A DNA stretch of 15,972 nucleotides, from contig PXBV01000228.1 in the NCBI GenBank assembly GCA_003565575.1, positions 1 to 15,972 of the forward strand. The letters are read 5' to 3'. The stretch comes from Psychroflexus sp. Its GTDB lineage: Bacteria > Bacteroidota > Bacteroidia > Flavobacteriales > Flavobacteriaceae. A program made the translations under genes and the position numbers. Every line of letters begins with the position of its first letter. The first letter of the stretch is position 1. Shown piece after piece: positions 1-8,649 of the stretch. A model generated the notes under the pieces. The model worked only from the letters and a program-made list of their open reading frames with translations, searched no databases and was not told the DNA's origin.

Positions 1-93
1 AGAGAAAAGATTTTATCTGACTTAATGGAAAAAGCTACCCCGAGCGATACGGGTATAGCTTTTATTAAAAACGAAATTAAAACGCTGTTTTAG
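1..93 (+). CDS. 3' end of an unidentified gene (partial)
   Basis: Frame 1 is open from the window edge for 30 codons and ends with TAG at 91-93. The visible C-terminus is mostly helical-looking and charged (ends in KNEIKTLF). I recognise no family from so short a piece. Its stop codon overlaps the stop of the reverse-strand M1 peptidase by 4 bp, a compact tail-to-tail arrangement that suggests a real gene and not a chance open frame. There is no room for a separate terminator between the two genes. The start and most of the protein lie outside the window. Confidence 0.45.
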   Translation, partial: REKILSDLMEKATPSDTGIAFIKNEIKTLF

Positions 94-2171
94 TACCTGT
101 TATTGAAAAATGTTTTTTCCCTTACTGTAAAATCGTTTACCAAATCCAATAAAGCTTCCCGATGCTTTTCTGAAGTCATTAATGTATCTAATAACTCCCT
201 ACAAAACTTTTGAAATTGCCATACCGGATGAAAAACACCTTGCATTAAATCTTTATAATTTGAGACTTCAAACGTATCTAATTGATACAAGTACCCAAAC
301 GCATGCTGTCTTACTTGGTATGGATAACCAGATTTGGTATGCTGACTTAATTCTTGAAAGGTCTTACTTTTATTCACAGTTTCATAGTCTGGCGTAGCTA
401 AGCTTAGGGTTAACCACAGCAACTTCACGTTTTTATCTTTGAAGCCTTCAATGTTTTTGGTGGAGTCAAGGTATTTATGTCTATCTTCTGGAAAAGAAAC
501 CCATAAATGAAATAATGCTTTTTCAATAGTTAAGTAAGATTCATCTTTGAGTAAGCTTTCGTAGTCTTTTTTTAACTTAACAGGAATTTCAGTTAAAGAA
601 TTCGCTATTGCTTGTCTAACCAATAAATTATTGGTTTCAAATGCCTTTTTATAAAGAGGTAGTGTTAACTCAATGTCTTCGCCGTCGAGTTGATAAACTG
701 CTTCCTGACCAAGATAATCATTTACTGGAAAATCTAAAGAAGTTGACAAAAGCTCTTCTTTTAAGACCAGCCTTGTTTCTCTGAAGGCTGCCAACTTCAT
801 ATAATCTTGAATGAATTCATTTTTCTTTAAGAATTCAAGAGCTTCTCTAGATTGAAAGGCTTTTTGATAAAGCCACCTCTCTTTATAAGCATCAAGACTT
901 TGACCATGAACCGCCTCAACTTCGTTAATAAAATCATCGGTAGTCACGTTTTGAAAAGCATAAGTAGTTAAGTAATTTTGAACTGCAGTATCAAAAACCT
1001 CCCCACCAACGATCTCCCTGAGAATAATAAGCGCCCATGCGCCTTTTTCATAATAAGTTAAGGATGAGCCACCTGTATTGACCAAAACTTGACCTTTCCC
1101 TTTATCACTCAAACTTTTAAGCTCTTCTGCTGTTTTATAAATTTTATAAAAATAATACTCATCCCCAAAAATTTCTCGCTCTACTTCAAGTGCATAAAAT
1201 GTGGCAAAACCTTCATGTAACCAATGGTGTTTGGATGAAGTTTCTGTTACAAGATTACCAAACCACTGGTGAGCCAATTCGTGAGCTTGCACATTCACAA
1301 AGCTTTTATCATTAAGACCAACAGTATCCACTACAAAATCATCAGAAAAAATGTTAAGTGTTGTATTTTCCATACCAGCATATAGAAAATCCCTTACCGG
1401 CACCTGTTTGTAGTTTTGCCATGGATAGTCAACGTTAATTTTGTTTTCAAGATAATCGAAAATTAATTTATGATGTTGATATGTGGAATTGATTTTATCT
1501 TTATCTCGGGTTGAAGTAGTTAAAATTAAGGGCGTACCCTTTTCGCTTTTAAAACGGGATGAAAAAAAATCACCCATTGCAAAAGCTACAAGGTAACTAC
1601 TCATAGGCCGTTTCATCTCATAAGTCCAAGACTTATGGTTGAGCCTACTCCTAGTTCTAGTGAGCTTCCCATTAGCAAACACTTCATAGTTTTTGGGAGC
1701 CAAATAGGTTATATTAAAGATAAGCTTGTCGTTCATGTCATCTAGACTAGGAAGCCAATGAGAGGTGTATTTACCTTGACCTTGAGTCCAAACTTGAGAG
1801 GGATACGCTTTTAATTCTGAATTGAATCCAACAAAATACACTGCTTGTTGAGGTTGACATTCATAAGTAAACTCAGCTGTATATTCGTTACCTTTTTTGA
1901 AATTACTAGTGATCCAGATTTTGTTATTCTCTTCAACAATTTTATAAGGACTATTTTCTGAGGGCTTAATACTCATATTGACTCCATCTAGATAAACTGA
2001 ATCTATAGATTTTAGGGTTTTAAATTTAACTTGAACCTGGCCTTTAATGCTGAAGTGCAGTGTATCGATTTCAACATTTCCGTTGATTTCCAGGAAATCT
2101 ACTTTATCCGTCTGTTGACTTAGACTCGAAAAGCAAACTGTATATAATATAAAAATGAAAATCTTTTTCAT
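90..2171 (-). CDS. M1 family metallo-aminopeptidase, secreted
   Basis: A zinc aminopeptidase of the M1 (gluzincin) family that should remove N-terminal residues from peptides. The 693-residue protein opens with a signal peptide (MKKIFIFILYTVCFSSLSQ), so it is exported to the periplasm or beyond. The exopeptidase motif AGMEN lies near residues 265-269. The zinc motif HELAH is near 297-301, with the third ligand Glu 18 residues later at about 320, and the likely transition-state Tyr is in YYEKGAW near 373. The last 200 residues look like a HEAT-like helical domain. I chose the ATG at 2171 because the signal peptide starts there. An ATG at 2189 is an alternative, and a TTG at 2207 lies inside the upstream terminator hairpin. 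It is the first gene after the susCD operon terminator, so it may belong functionally with peptide uptake (inference). No typical promoter is visible directly upstream. Confidence 0.93.
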   Translation of the reverse strand: MKKIFIFILYTVCFSSLSQQTDKVDFLEINGNVEIDTLHFSIKGQVQVKFKTLKSIDSVYLDGVNMSIKPSENSPYKIVEENNKIWITSNFKKGNEYTAEFTYECQPQQAVYFVGFNSELKAYPSQVWTQGQGKYTSHWLPSLDDMNDKLIFNITYLAPKNYEVFANGKLTRTRSRLNHKSWTYEMKRPMSSYLVAFAMGDFFSSRFKSEKGTPLILTTSTRDKDKINSTYQHHKLIFDYLENKINVDYPWQNYKQVPVRDFLYAGMENTTLNIFSDDFVVDTVGLNDKSFVNVQAHELAHQWFGNLVTETSSKHHWLHEGFATFYALEVEREIFGDEYYFYKIYKTAEELKSLSDKGKGQVLVNTGGSSLTYYEKGAWALIILREIVGGEVFDTAVQNYLTTYAFQNVTTDDFINEVEAVHGQSLDAYKERWLYQKAFQSREALEFLKKNEFIQDYMKLAAFRETRLVLKEELLSTSLDFPVNDYLGQEAVYQLDGEDIELTLPLYKKAFETNNLLVRQAIANSLTEIPVKLKKDYESLLKDESYLTIEKALFHLWVSFPEDRHKYLDSTKNIEGFKDKNVKLLWLTLSLATPDYETVNKSKTFQELSQHTKSGYPYQVRQHAFGYLYQLDTFEVSNYKDLMQGVFHPVWQFQKFCRELLDTLMTSEKHREALLDLVNDFTVREKTFFNNRY

Positions 2172-2190
2172 GCAGTAAAAATAAGACATA

Positions 2191-2222
2191 AAAAAAACCT
2201 GCCTCAAAATTGAGACAGGTTT
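2191..2222 (-). terminator. Rho-independent terminator after the susCD operon
   Basis: An inverted repeat with arms AAACCTG/CAGGTTT and CTCAA/TTGAG (one mismatch between them) spans 2195-2222. On the reverse strand it is followed by seven U residues (2191-2197). It sits 37 bp after the stop of the last operon gene at 2259 and only 20 bp before the ATG of the M1 peptidase at 2171. The downstream gene would therefore need read-through or a promoter overlapping the hairpin. Confidence 0.85.
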
Positions 2223-2258
2223 AAAATATTTAAATAAAGTAGTGAAATTTAATTCAAT

Positions 2259-3140
2259 CTATATTGCTAGTTCTCTGTAAAGCAAACTACAATAATCTAG
2301 TAATTCTGAATCAACAGCTGGACTAGGACCAGCGTCTAAGACTTCATCACCATTTGGAGTAATGACTTGAAAGGTAACTTCATCATCCCAATCTCCAGAA
2401 GAATATTTGATAGATAATACTTCTGAACCTTGAGGCACTTCAAAAGTACCAGTTCCGGCAGATCCTGAAGGAAGACCTATGATAGTTTCAACACCATCAA
2501 CATCAACAACAAGTTCTCCACCATTCCATCCATCACCAAATGAATCTTGCATTTCTACTGTCCAAGTACCTGATTGTGGAATATCTGGTGCACAGATCAT
2601 ATTAAAGCTATACTCAAATGGAGATCTATAGAACGCTCCACCAGAAACCACATTATTAAGATTATTACTTGAGAATACTCTACCATCACTCATATTCAAA
2701 CCCAATCGTATTCTAATACGTCCACCTTGATCATATTGCTCTTCTTCAAGACCAAAAAAATCATTAAACTCTGCATTAGTAAAGCTGAAGTTCAGAATAG
2801 GATACTCTCCTGAGTTGTCTAATTCACTTTTGGCAAAAGATGTAAACAGTTCCTCCGCTCTAGAGACATTGTCAGGATCATCTTCATCACGATTATCCGT
2901 ATATCTTAAAAAGACATCTATGCTCTCAAAATCTTGTCCACGCTGGTCAATGACTTCAACAGATACAGATAATGTACTAGGCTCTCCAACTTGGAAATTT
3001 AGGTCTTGACTAATAGTTTTTAAAACCGTACCTCTAGTAGTACCATCAAAAACTTCATCAACAAACCTCTCTGTGTCTTGACATCCTAGTAAAACTACTA
3101 AAGATGTAAGTAAAGCTATGTTTTTTAAAAATGTTTTCAT
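2259..3140 (-). CDS. SusE/F-position outer-membrane lipoprotein
   Basis: A 293-residue lipoprotein encoded third in the susC-susD operon, in the place where SusE/SusF-like surface lipoproteins usually lie. The signal peptide ends in the lipobox LLGC with Cys20 as the lipidated residue. The N-terminal half is an acidic, beta-rich domain. The second half (about 185-285) contains DSFGDGWNGG at 199-208, followed by a strand-rich segment ending SGDWDDEVTFQVITPNG. This is a small beta-sandwich type I recall from many secreted Bacteroidota proteins. Cys183 and Cys284 bracket that domain and could form a disulfide. The gene starts 13 bp after the susD stop, ends in TAG and is followed by a hairpin terminator. 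By position it should help capture the substrate of the SusCD pair. The substrate is not visible from sequence. Confidence 0.8.
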   Translation of the reverse strand: MKTFLKNIALLTSLVVLLGCQDTERFVDEVFDGTTRGTVLKTISQDLNFQVGEPSTLSVSVEVIDQRGQDFESIDVFLRYTDNRDEDDPDNVSRAEELFTSFAKSELDNSGEYPILNFSFTNAEFNDFFGLEEEQYDQGGRIRIRLGLNMSDGRVFSSNNLNNVVSGGAFYRSPFEYSFNMICAPDIPQSGTWTVEMQDSFGDGWNGGELVVDVDGVETIIGLPSGSAGTGTFEVPQGSEVLSIKYSSGDWDDEVTFQVITPNGDEVLDAGPSPAVDSELLDYCSLLYRELAI

Positions 3141-3153
3141 TTTCTATATAATT

Positions 3154-4827
3154 TTAGTTATTTACAGGGAAACCTGTGTCTGGATTATTATCCCAAAAGG
3201 TTTTTACACTTAAGTTTGGTTTCTGAGAAATATTACTGTTTGCTTGAACTTCACCAGCAGGGTAAAATATAGTTCTAGGAAAAGGTCCTGGATTTGGCTC
3301 TAAATTCGGCTGGATATTGGTAGGAGCGCCCACTCTTCTGTAAAAGTTATAAGCATCCGTACCATTACCTAATAAGGAGATAAACAATTGCTCTGCATGG
3401 ATGTTCAATTTCTCTTCTGTAGAACCCGCGTTAAAGTCTGAAATGACAGCATTAATGTAGTCATCATCTTGAGATGCATCAGGAATAAGGCTTGCATCAA
3501 ATGTAGAAGCACTTCTATTTGCAAAAGTTCTAACGTATGCAATATGCTTCTCCATAGCGCTTCTTAAGAACTCATCTGCAGCTCCAGGCCCACCAATCAA
3601 TGCAGCTTCTGCTCTCCAGAAATCCACTGTAGAAGCCAATAGGATAGGTGTAATACCATTACCTTCTGCACCGTAATTATTATCATCTATTTCTTCAAAA
3701 GAATCATCGTCAAAACGACCACCGGCTGGATAGATACCAAAAGCAGTTCTTTCAAAACCATCTGGTGGAATACCATCATCTTGTCCGTGATCTCTTCCCC
3801 AGTAGCCTCTGTCATTTGCAGGGAAACAGTATAGTACATTGTTATCTGCATAATGAGGTGGTATAGTTTGGATAACACATCTTTTTTCAGCACCAGAATC
3901 TGGATTCACATTAGAAAGGACATCATCTACTTGTCTGTAGAAGTAATATCTCATTCTAGGATCTTCTACAGCTCTACCATTCAACATTCTATCCATTAAC
4001 CAGTTGGACATGTACCAAGTACCTGGACCTCCAGGCTGATATTGTGCATTGTATAATGGGTGTCTTGAATTTGGGTTATCAATATTGCTTCCCCAGTTAA
4101 AAACAAAATCTTCACCTTCTCCAATATAATCACCAGAATTGACAATGGCTTCAAATTCAGACATTGCAGATGGATTTACAAGACGTTGCTGAATGTAAAT
4201 TTTCATCTTCAATGTGTTGGCTAATTTTTCCCAAGTATCATAATCATTACCATAGAAAAAATCATTTGCTAGTTCAAGACTACCTTCAGACCCAAATTTA
4301 GAAATAGCGTCGTCTAATAAATCTAAAGCTGCTTGGTAAACCACACTTCCGTTGTCTGGAGCAGGGTTTAAGTTTTCAATATCAAAAGCTTCAGTGTAAG
4401 GAATTTCTCCAAAGTAATCTACAAGAGTAACAATCAAGTAAGCTTCAATCACTTCACCAACAGCTAAGTGGTTATCATAATTGATATCTAAAGTCTCAAT
4501 TTGAGTTCTCATAGTTCTGATATCGTTAATGATATCTGCATAGGCTTGATTCCAAACCGTATTAAAGATGGCAGCACCAAACACTTCTTGGTAGGTATTA
4601 CCAGCCATGTTACGAATTCTAGTGAATCGAGATCCATAAGATCCAATTGTGTTGGTAAACTCGCCAGTTCTAATAAGAACTGCATTCATTGTTAAGTCTA
4701 TATCCGATTGGTCGGGACTTAAAAAGTTAGGGTTTTCTCGCTTATCTAGGTCTGTCGTCTCACAAGAATACAATGTGATAAGACCTAGCATTAATAAAGC
4801 TATATATTTTATGTTTTTCATGTTCAT
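3154..4827 (-). CDS. SusD/RagB-family nutrient-binding lipoprotein
   Basis: A surface lipoprotein that caps the SusC channel and binds the nutrient. The 557-residue length fits the family. The signal peptide ends LYSC with Cys22 lipidated (Cys20 if the second ATG at 4821 is used). Features of the SusD-like_2 subgroup are visible: a TPR-type helical core with the segment DYFGEIPYTEAF at 137-148, the helix LANTLKMKIYIQQRLV, and FWRAEAALIGG in the C-terminal half. It lies 6 bp after the susC stop and 13 bp before the next lipoprotein, so the three genes are one transcription unit. The C-terminus ends in DTGFPVNN and is unlike the IPQAELDANPNL ending of the SusD remnant at 8452-8649. The two are therefore different subfamilies, not a local duplication. 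Confidence 0.93.
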   Translation of the reverse strand: MNMKNIKYIALLMLGLITLYSCETTDLDKRENPNFLSPDQSDIDLTMNAVLIRTGEFTNTIGSYGSRFTRIRNMAGNTYQEVFGAAIFNTVWNQAYADIINDIRTMRTQIETLDINYDNHLAVGEVIEAYLIVTLVDYFGEIPYTEAFDIENLNPAPDNGSVVYQAALDLLDDAISKFGSEGSLELANDFFYGNDYDTWEKLANTLKMKIYIQQRLVNPSAMSEFEAIVNSGDYIGEGEDFVFNWGSNIDNPNSRHPLYNAQYQPGGPGTWYMSNWLMDRMLNGRAVEDPRMRYYFYRQVDDVLSNVNPDSGAEKRCVIQTIPPHYADNNVLYCFPANDRGYWGRDHGQDDGIPPDGFERTAFGIYPAGGRFDDDSFEEIDDNNYGAEGNGITPILLASTVDFWRAEAALIGGPGAADEFLRSAMEKHIAYVRTFANRSASTFDASLIPDASQDDDYINAVISDFNAGSTEEKLNIHAEQLFISLLGNGTDAYNFYRRVGAPTNIQPNLEPNPGPFPRTIFYPAGEVQANSNISQKPNLSVKTFWDNNPDTGFPVNN

Positions 4828-4833
4828 TGTGTT

Positions 4834-7800
4834 TTAAAATGTTGCTCTTAAGGTAAATCCATATCGTTTTGCACTAGGACCATTTAAAAAGTCGAAGCCT
4901 CTACCATTTCCTACACCAGTTCCAATAATGTTTGGATCAAAGTTAGCACCTTTTGGCGTATTAGGAGCCACAAACCATAAGTTGTTACCCTGCAATTGTA
5001 TAGATAAGTTTCCAAACGGTGTAGATTCTAACCATTCTTTTGGGAATCTATAAGTTAAGGATACTTCTTGTAAACGCCAGAACGATCCGTCATAAACTTG
5101 TAGCTCATCTGGCCCAAAGCCAAGGTTGTTGAAATAATAAGTTGAGTTGTTGATTTGTGTTGTGTTTGGCTCTCCTGTGGCTTGGCTTACACCAGGTAAA
5201 ATATAAGTATCTAGTCTGTTATCTGTATCTGTGGTAATACCTCTAGCTAGGTAAGCACCAATAGTTTGAGAATAAATATCTCCTCCGTGTTGATACTGCA
5301 CCAATGCATTAAAGCTAAAGTTCTTGTAAGAGATTGTTGTACCATAGTTCATAATAAAGTCTGGAGTAGCATCTCCAATCACATTAGGCCCTTGGTCTGT
5401 TACGTAGTTACCTTGAGCATTAACAAGTGGGTTTCCGTTTTCATCTCTAGCAACAGATGTACCAATCATAGTACTGAAAGGAAAACCTTCAATAGCAGCG
5501 TTACCTAAGTTACTAAAACCTGAGTAAGGAATTGCATTATCAACAGGATTATCAGTTGGCTCTAAACCTAAATCAACAACATCAGAGCGAATCAAAGTGT
5601 AGTTCACATTTAGATCCCAGTTGAGTCCAGTTCCTTCGTTTTTAATCACTTTATAACCCAAATCTCCTTCTAAACCGTATCCTTCTATTTTACCAATGTT
5701 AAATTGAGTAGAAGTAAAACCAGTTGAAGCCGCTAAAGGTCTGTTAATAATCAAATCTGTTGTATTTCTTACAAAGTAAGAAAAGTCAAAATTAAGTCTA
5801 TTATCAAAAGCTCTAGCTTCTACACCAACTTCATATTCTTCATACAACTCAGGTCTGATTTCCTCATTAGCCAAAGTTCTACTTAAAGAGTTATTAGCTA
5901 AAGGAGCACTATCACCTTGTGGTTGAAAGAATCTAGCATTTAGTGGAAGTGTATTTACGGTTGGGAAGCCAGAGGCAAATCCTGCTGATGTTCCATAACC
6001 TGCTCTTAACTTCAAGTAATTTAAACCATCTCTGCTTCTCAAGTCAGAAAAGGCAGCTGTTGGCAAGAAAGAAATACTAGTACTTGGGTAAAATTGAGAG
6101 TTATTGACTTGGTTGGAAACCCAGTCATTTCTGGCAGATACGTTAAGGTATAAGTAATCTTTATACTCTAAATCAGCAACACCATACACACCAACTATGT
6201 TTTGGAAAGTTTGGAATTGAACAGGTGTTTGCTCTCTGAAGTTAAAGTGTCTAAATACATCAAACACAATTTGACCAGAACTGGCCACACCATCTTGGTC
6301 AAACTTCTCATAACGTGAAGTAGCACCTGCTGTGAAGTTGATATTTAAATCTGAAGTTAAATTATAATTTCCGTTAATCTGGAAGTTATGATCCATAGTG
6401 ATGTTTGTATTGGTAAACGAAGAATACCTTCCCAAAACAGCAGCATCATTGTTACCAATATTGGTTCCTGTTTCATTTCGCTCAGAATACACATCCATAC
6501 CAAACCTGTAAAGAACATTCAAATTATCGTTAACATCATAAGTTAAGGTTTGAGCGGTATTAAATCTAGATGTGATTTGTCTCACAAAACTGTTATTGGC
6601 TACCCAGTTAGGGTTAGGAATGGCCTCATCAGCTCTATAGTAAACACTAGATCCAGTTACAGGATTTTGAAATGGCATTTCCATAAGCGGAAGGTTGGTA
6701 GGCGTATACATTACATCTGCAAAAACAGACAAACCATCACCAGCAACTCCAGAACCTGTACTACGCGCAATAGGAGGTGTTTTGAAATCCGTTCTAGCCA
6801 CGTTTATTGTACTATTAATCGTAAATTTATTAGACAACAAAGCTCTACCACCTACAGAAAAGTTGGTACGTGTTGTACTGTTGTTTGGCGTAAAACCCTC
6901 ATCATCTAAATGACCAAAGTTAACATTATAAGAGATTTTTCCATCTTCTGATGTACTACCAATGTTTACAGAGGTATTTTTTACTAGTCCAGTTCTAAAG
7001 AAGTCTCCTACTTGGTTTTTTGGAGCCCAAGGAAGTGTCACGCCTTGGAATTCTGGAAAGACATCAGCAAGATTGTCTCTGTTGTAAGGGTGATTGTAAG
7101 TCCCATCAGAGTTGATACCACTTCCGGCTTGCGCCCATCCACCAAATCCTTCTTCAAAATAGCCAGGCCCCCAGTTGGAGAAAAAGTTACCAAAAGCACC
7201 ATCAAAACCATTTCCATAGGAAGAAGTGTAATCTGGTAATGAAGCGATTTCATTAAAGAAAATACCTTGAGAAACTGTAATTTCATTTTTCTTTTGCCTC
7301 TCACCAGCTGCTCCTGCTTTGGTAGTAATTAAGATTACCCCGTTTTTACCAGCAGAACCGTAAACGGTAGCAGCTGCAAAACCTTTTAATACGGAAACAC
7401 TCTCAATAGAGTTAGGATCCAAATCCAAAGATCTTGAAGAGCCTGCGTTACCATCATTAAAAGCAGAAAGTTCATCCCCACCTCTACCTGCATTCGTGTC
7501 GTTGGAAATCGGCACACCATCTATAATGAATAAAGGTTGGTTACTCCCATTTATGGAAGTATAACCTCTAATGTTGATGTTGGTCGCAGAACCAGAAACA
7601 CCACTTGAGTTGTTAATCACAACTCCAGAAGCTTTTCCTTGAAGCACACGACCAAGGTCACCCTCAGATCTGTCTTCCAAACCTTCTGATTCAACTGCGC
7701 TAACAGAGTAACCTAAAGATTTCTTTTCTCTACTCGTACCAAAACCAACAACAACAACTTCATCTAGAGCTTCTCCAGATTCCATTTGCACATCAATTAC

Positions 7801-8067
7801 GGTTTTGTTTCCTACAGTCACAGTTTTTTCAGAAAAACCGATGTAGGTAAATACAAGCTGCTGGTCTGAAGACGCTTCAATAGAATAGTTTCCATCAAAA
7901 TCTGTTTGTGTTCCAGAAGTTGTCCCCTTTACTAATACATTGGCTCCTGGAAGGGGTAACCCGGAGTCATCAGTCACAGTTCCTGTAACTGTTTTGGTTT
8001 GTGCAATCGTTACTTGCACAACTAACGCTAGAAACAGCGTTAAAATTCCATTTAACTTTGCTTTCAT
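4834..8067 (-). CDS. SusC/RagA-family TonB-linked outer-membrane transporter
   Basis: A 1077-residue TonB-dependent channel that imports the ligand handed over by SusD. The signal peptide ends near residue 22 (VTIAQ). A carboxypeptidase-regulatory-like domain follows at about 25-97 (VTGTVTDDSGLPLPGANV). Then come a TonB-box-like segment ALDEVVVVGFG at 100-110 and the plug domain, which includes QPLFIIDGVPI near 177-187 and the SusC signature SVLKGFAAATVYGSAGKNGV. A long 22-strand type beta barrel ends in the aromatic residue expected for outer-membrane insertion (FTLRATF). It is first in the operon with susD and the SusE/F-position lipoprotein. A Bacteroidota-type promoter lies 29-60 bp upstream. 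No sigma/anti-sigma pair or hybrid two-component regulator is encoded beside it. Confidence 0.96.
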   Translation of the reverse strand: MKAKLNGILTLFLALVVQVTIAQTKTVTGTVTDDSGLPLPGANVLVKGTTSGTQTDFDGNYSIEASSDQQLVFTYIGFSEKTVTVGNKTVIDVQMESGEALDEVVVVGFGTSREKKSLGYSVSAVESEGLEDRSEGDLGRVLQGKASGVVINNSSGVSGSATNINIRGYTSINGSNQPLFIIDGVPISNDTNAGRGGDELSAFNDGNAGSSRSLDLDPNSIESVSVLKGFAAATVYGSAGKNGVILITTKAGAAGERQKKNEITVSQGIFFNEIASLPDYTSSYGNGFDGAFGNFFSNWGPGYFEEGFGGWAQAGSGINSDGTYNHPYNRDNLADVFPEFQGVTLPWAPKNQVGDFFRTGLVKNTSVNIGSTSEDGKISYNVNFGHLDDEGFTPNNSTTRTNFSVGGRALLSNKFTINSTINVARTDFKTPPIARSTGSGVAGDGLSVFADVMYTPTNLPLMEMPFQNPVTGSSVYYRADEAIPNPNWVANNSFVRQITSRFNTAQTLTYDVNDNLNVLYRFGMDVYSERNETGTNIGNNDAAVLGRYSSFTNTNITMDHNFQINGNYNLTSDLNINFTAGATSRYEKFDQDGVASSGQIVFDVFRHFNFREQTPVQFQTFQNIVGVYGVADLEYKDYLYLNVSARNDWVSNQVNNSQFYPSTSISFLPTAAFSDLRSRDGLNYLKLRAGYGTSAGFASGFPTVNTLPLNARFFQPQGDSAPLANNSLSRTLANEEIRPELYEEYEVGVEARAFDNRLNFDFSYFVRNTTDLIINRPLAASTGFTSTQFNIGKIEGYGLEGDLGYKVIKNEGTGLNWDLNVNYTLIRSDVVDLGLEPTDNPVDNAIPYSGFSNLGNAAIEGFPFSTMIGTSVARDENGNPLVNAQGNYVTDQGPNVIGDATPDFIMNYGTTISYKNFSFNALVQYQHGGDIYSQTIGAYLARGITTDTDNRLDTYILPGVSQATGEPNTTQINNSTYYFNNLGFGPDELQVYDGSFWRLQEVSLTYRFPKEWLESTPFGNLSIQLQGNNLWFVAPNTPKGANFDPNIIGTGVGNGRGFDFLNGPSAKRYGFTLRATF

Positions 8068-8095
8068 GTTTTAATTTATTTGAATTAGCCAACAA

Positions 8096-8126
8096 CAAAT
8101 CTAATTGTATATCTAGATATTAACAA
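8096..8126 (-). promoter_or_regulatory. Bacteroidota-type promoter of the susC operon
   Basis: Read on the reverse strand, TAGATTTG at 8103-8096 matches the Bacteroidota -7 consensus TAnnTTTG exactly. A TTG at 8126-8124, 20 bp upstream, fits the -33 element. Transcription should begin roughly at 8090, leaving a leader of about 20 nt before the susC ATG at 8067. A perfect 12-bp palindrome ATATCTAGATAT (8109-8120) sits between the two elements. TTAAC/GTTAA repeats (8120-8140) overlap the -33 side and are plausible regulator contacts. Confidence 0.65.
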
Positions 8127-8391
8127 GTTAATAACGTTAAATTTACATAATTTATTAGAAAAATATAACTAAAACATATAAGTGTTAGAAAATCAATACA
8201 TTAAATAATCAACAAAGAAGAAGTTTTGATAAAGATAAAATCATAATTTTAGCTAAAACCTTGTAGTTTTGCTAATATGTTAAGCTTTTTAAAGAATGTG
8301 AAATCTTTGGTTTTAATTTAATTAAGGTTAACGTATAAATTTTTGTTTTTAAAACTTTTACATGATGTATCATCTACTATTTAAAAACAGT
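8127..8391. other. Intergenic region upstream of the susC operon
   Basis: Very AT-rich sequence with no supported gene between the susC promoter and the next terminator. Visible structures are GTTAA repeats at 8127-8140, a bulged inverted repeat AGCTAAAAC/GTTTTGCT at 8251-8273 without a following T-run, and a short inverted repeat ATGAT-GT-ATCAT at 8362-8373. A forward TAGTTTTG at 8264-8271 resembles a -7 element but has no -33 partner at the right distance and no gene downstream on that strand. I see no small open frame worth calling. Confidence 0.5.
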
Positions 8392-8426
8392 AAAAAAAAG
8401 AGGTTGCCTATTTAAAGACAACCTCT
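8392..8426 (-). terminator. Rho-independent terminator after the SusD remnant
   Basis: A perfect 8-bp stem AGAGGTTG (8399-8406) / CAACCTCT (8419-8426) with a 12-nt loop is followed on the reverse strand by eight U residues (8392-8399). It lies 25 bp after the stop of the SusD fragment. It is probably the original terminator of the lost SusD operon and now ends transcription of the orphan lipoprotein gene. Confidence 0.88.
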
Positions 8427-8451
8427 GTGAAAATTAGAAAGTATTTAGCTA

Positions 8452-8649
8452 TTAGTTTTGATCGCTTGGCCCTAAGTTTGGATTAGCATCAAGTTCAGCT
8501 TGTGGAATTTTGAAGATCCAATCATCGTTAACCGATGGTCGTTCTTGAATGTAAGCTCTCTGGTAAAGCTGTTGTGCAGCACCAGAACCTCCATTTGTAG
8601 AATGGTCAATGCCTAAATAATGTACATTTATATTTTGTCTTTTAAACAC
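8452..8649 (-). pseudogene. Remnant of a SusD/RagB-family gene (C-terminus only)
   Basis: The 65-codon frame ends in DDWIFKIPQAELDANPNLGPSDQN. This closely resembles the last residues of classical SusD/RagB lipoproteins, where a Phe-x-Ile-Pro-Gln-x-Glu-hydrophobic-Asp-x-Asn-Pro-Asn motif precedes the end. A complete SusD has about 450-600 residues, and no signal peptide, lipobox or TPR core is present. The frame stays open upstream only to a TAG at 8677-8679. The only available start is a GTG at 8649 that overlaps the TAG stop of the neighbouring lipoprotein gene (TAGTG). Coupled translation of a small peptide is possible, but a decayed gene is more likely. No matching susC is present. The terminator just downstream is intact. 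Confidence 0.75.

Noticed and set aside
2172..2207. Longer N-terminus for the M1 peptidase from TTG 2207
   Set aside because: That start lies inside the operon terminator hairpin, and the extra residues precede a complete signal peptide.
6550..6913. Forward open frames of 119 and 72 codons inside susC
   Set aside because: They lie wholly antisense to a well-supported transporter gene and have basic, Cys/Arg-rich shadow composition.
8264..8271. Forward promoter-like TAGTTTTG
   Set aside because: No TTG lies at the expected 19-21 bp spacing upstream, and no forward gene follows.
8452..8649. Duplication of the intact susD as source of the fragment
   Set aside because: The intact SusD ends in a different sequence and belongs to another subfamily, so the fragment does not come from it.
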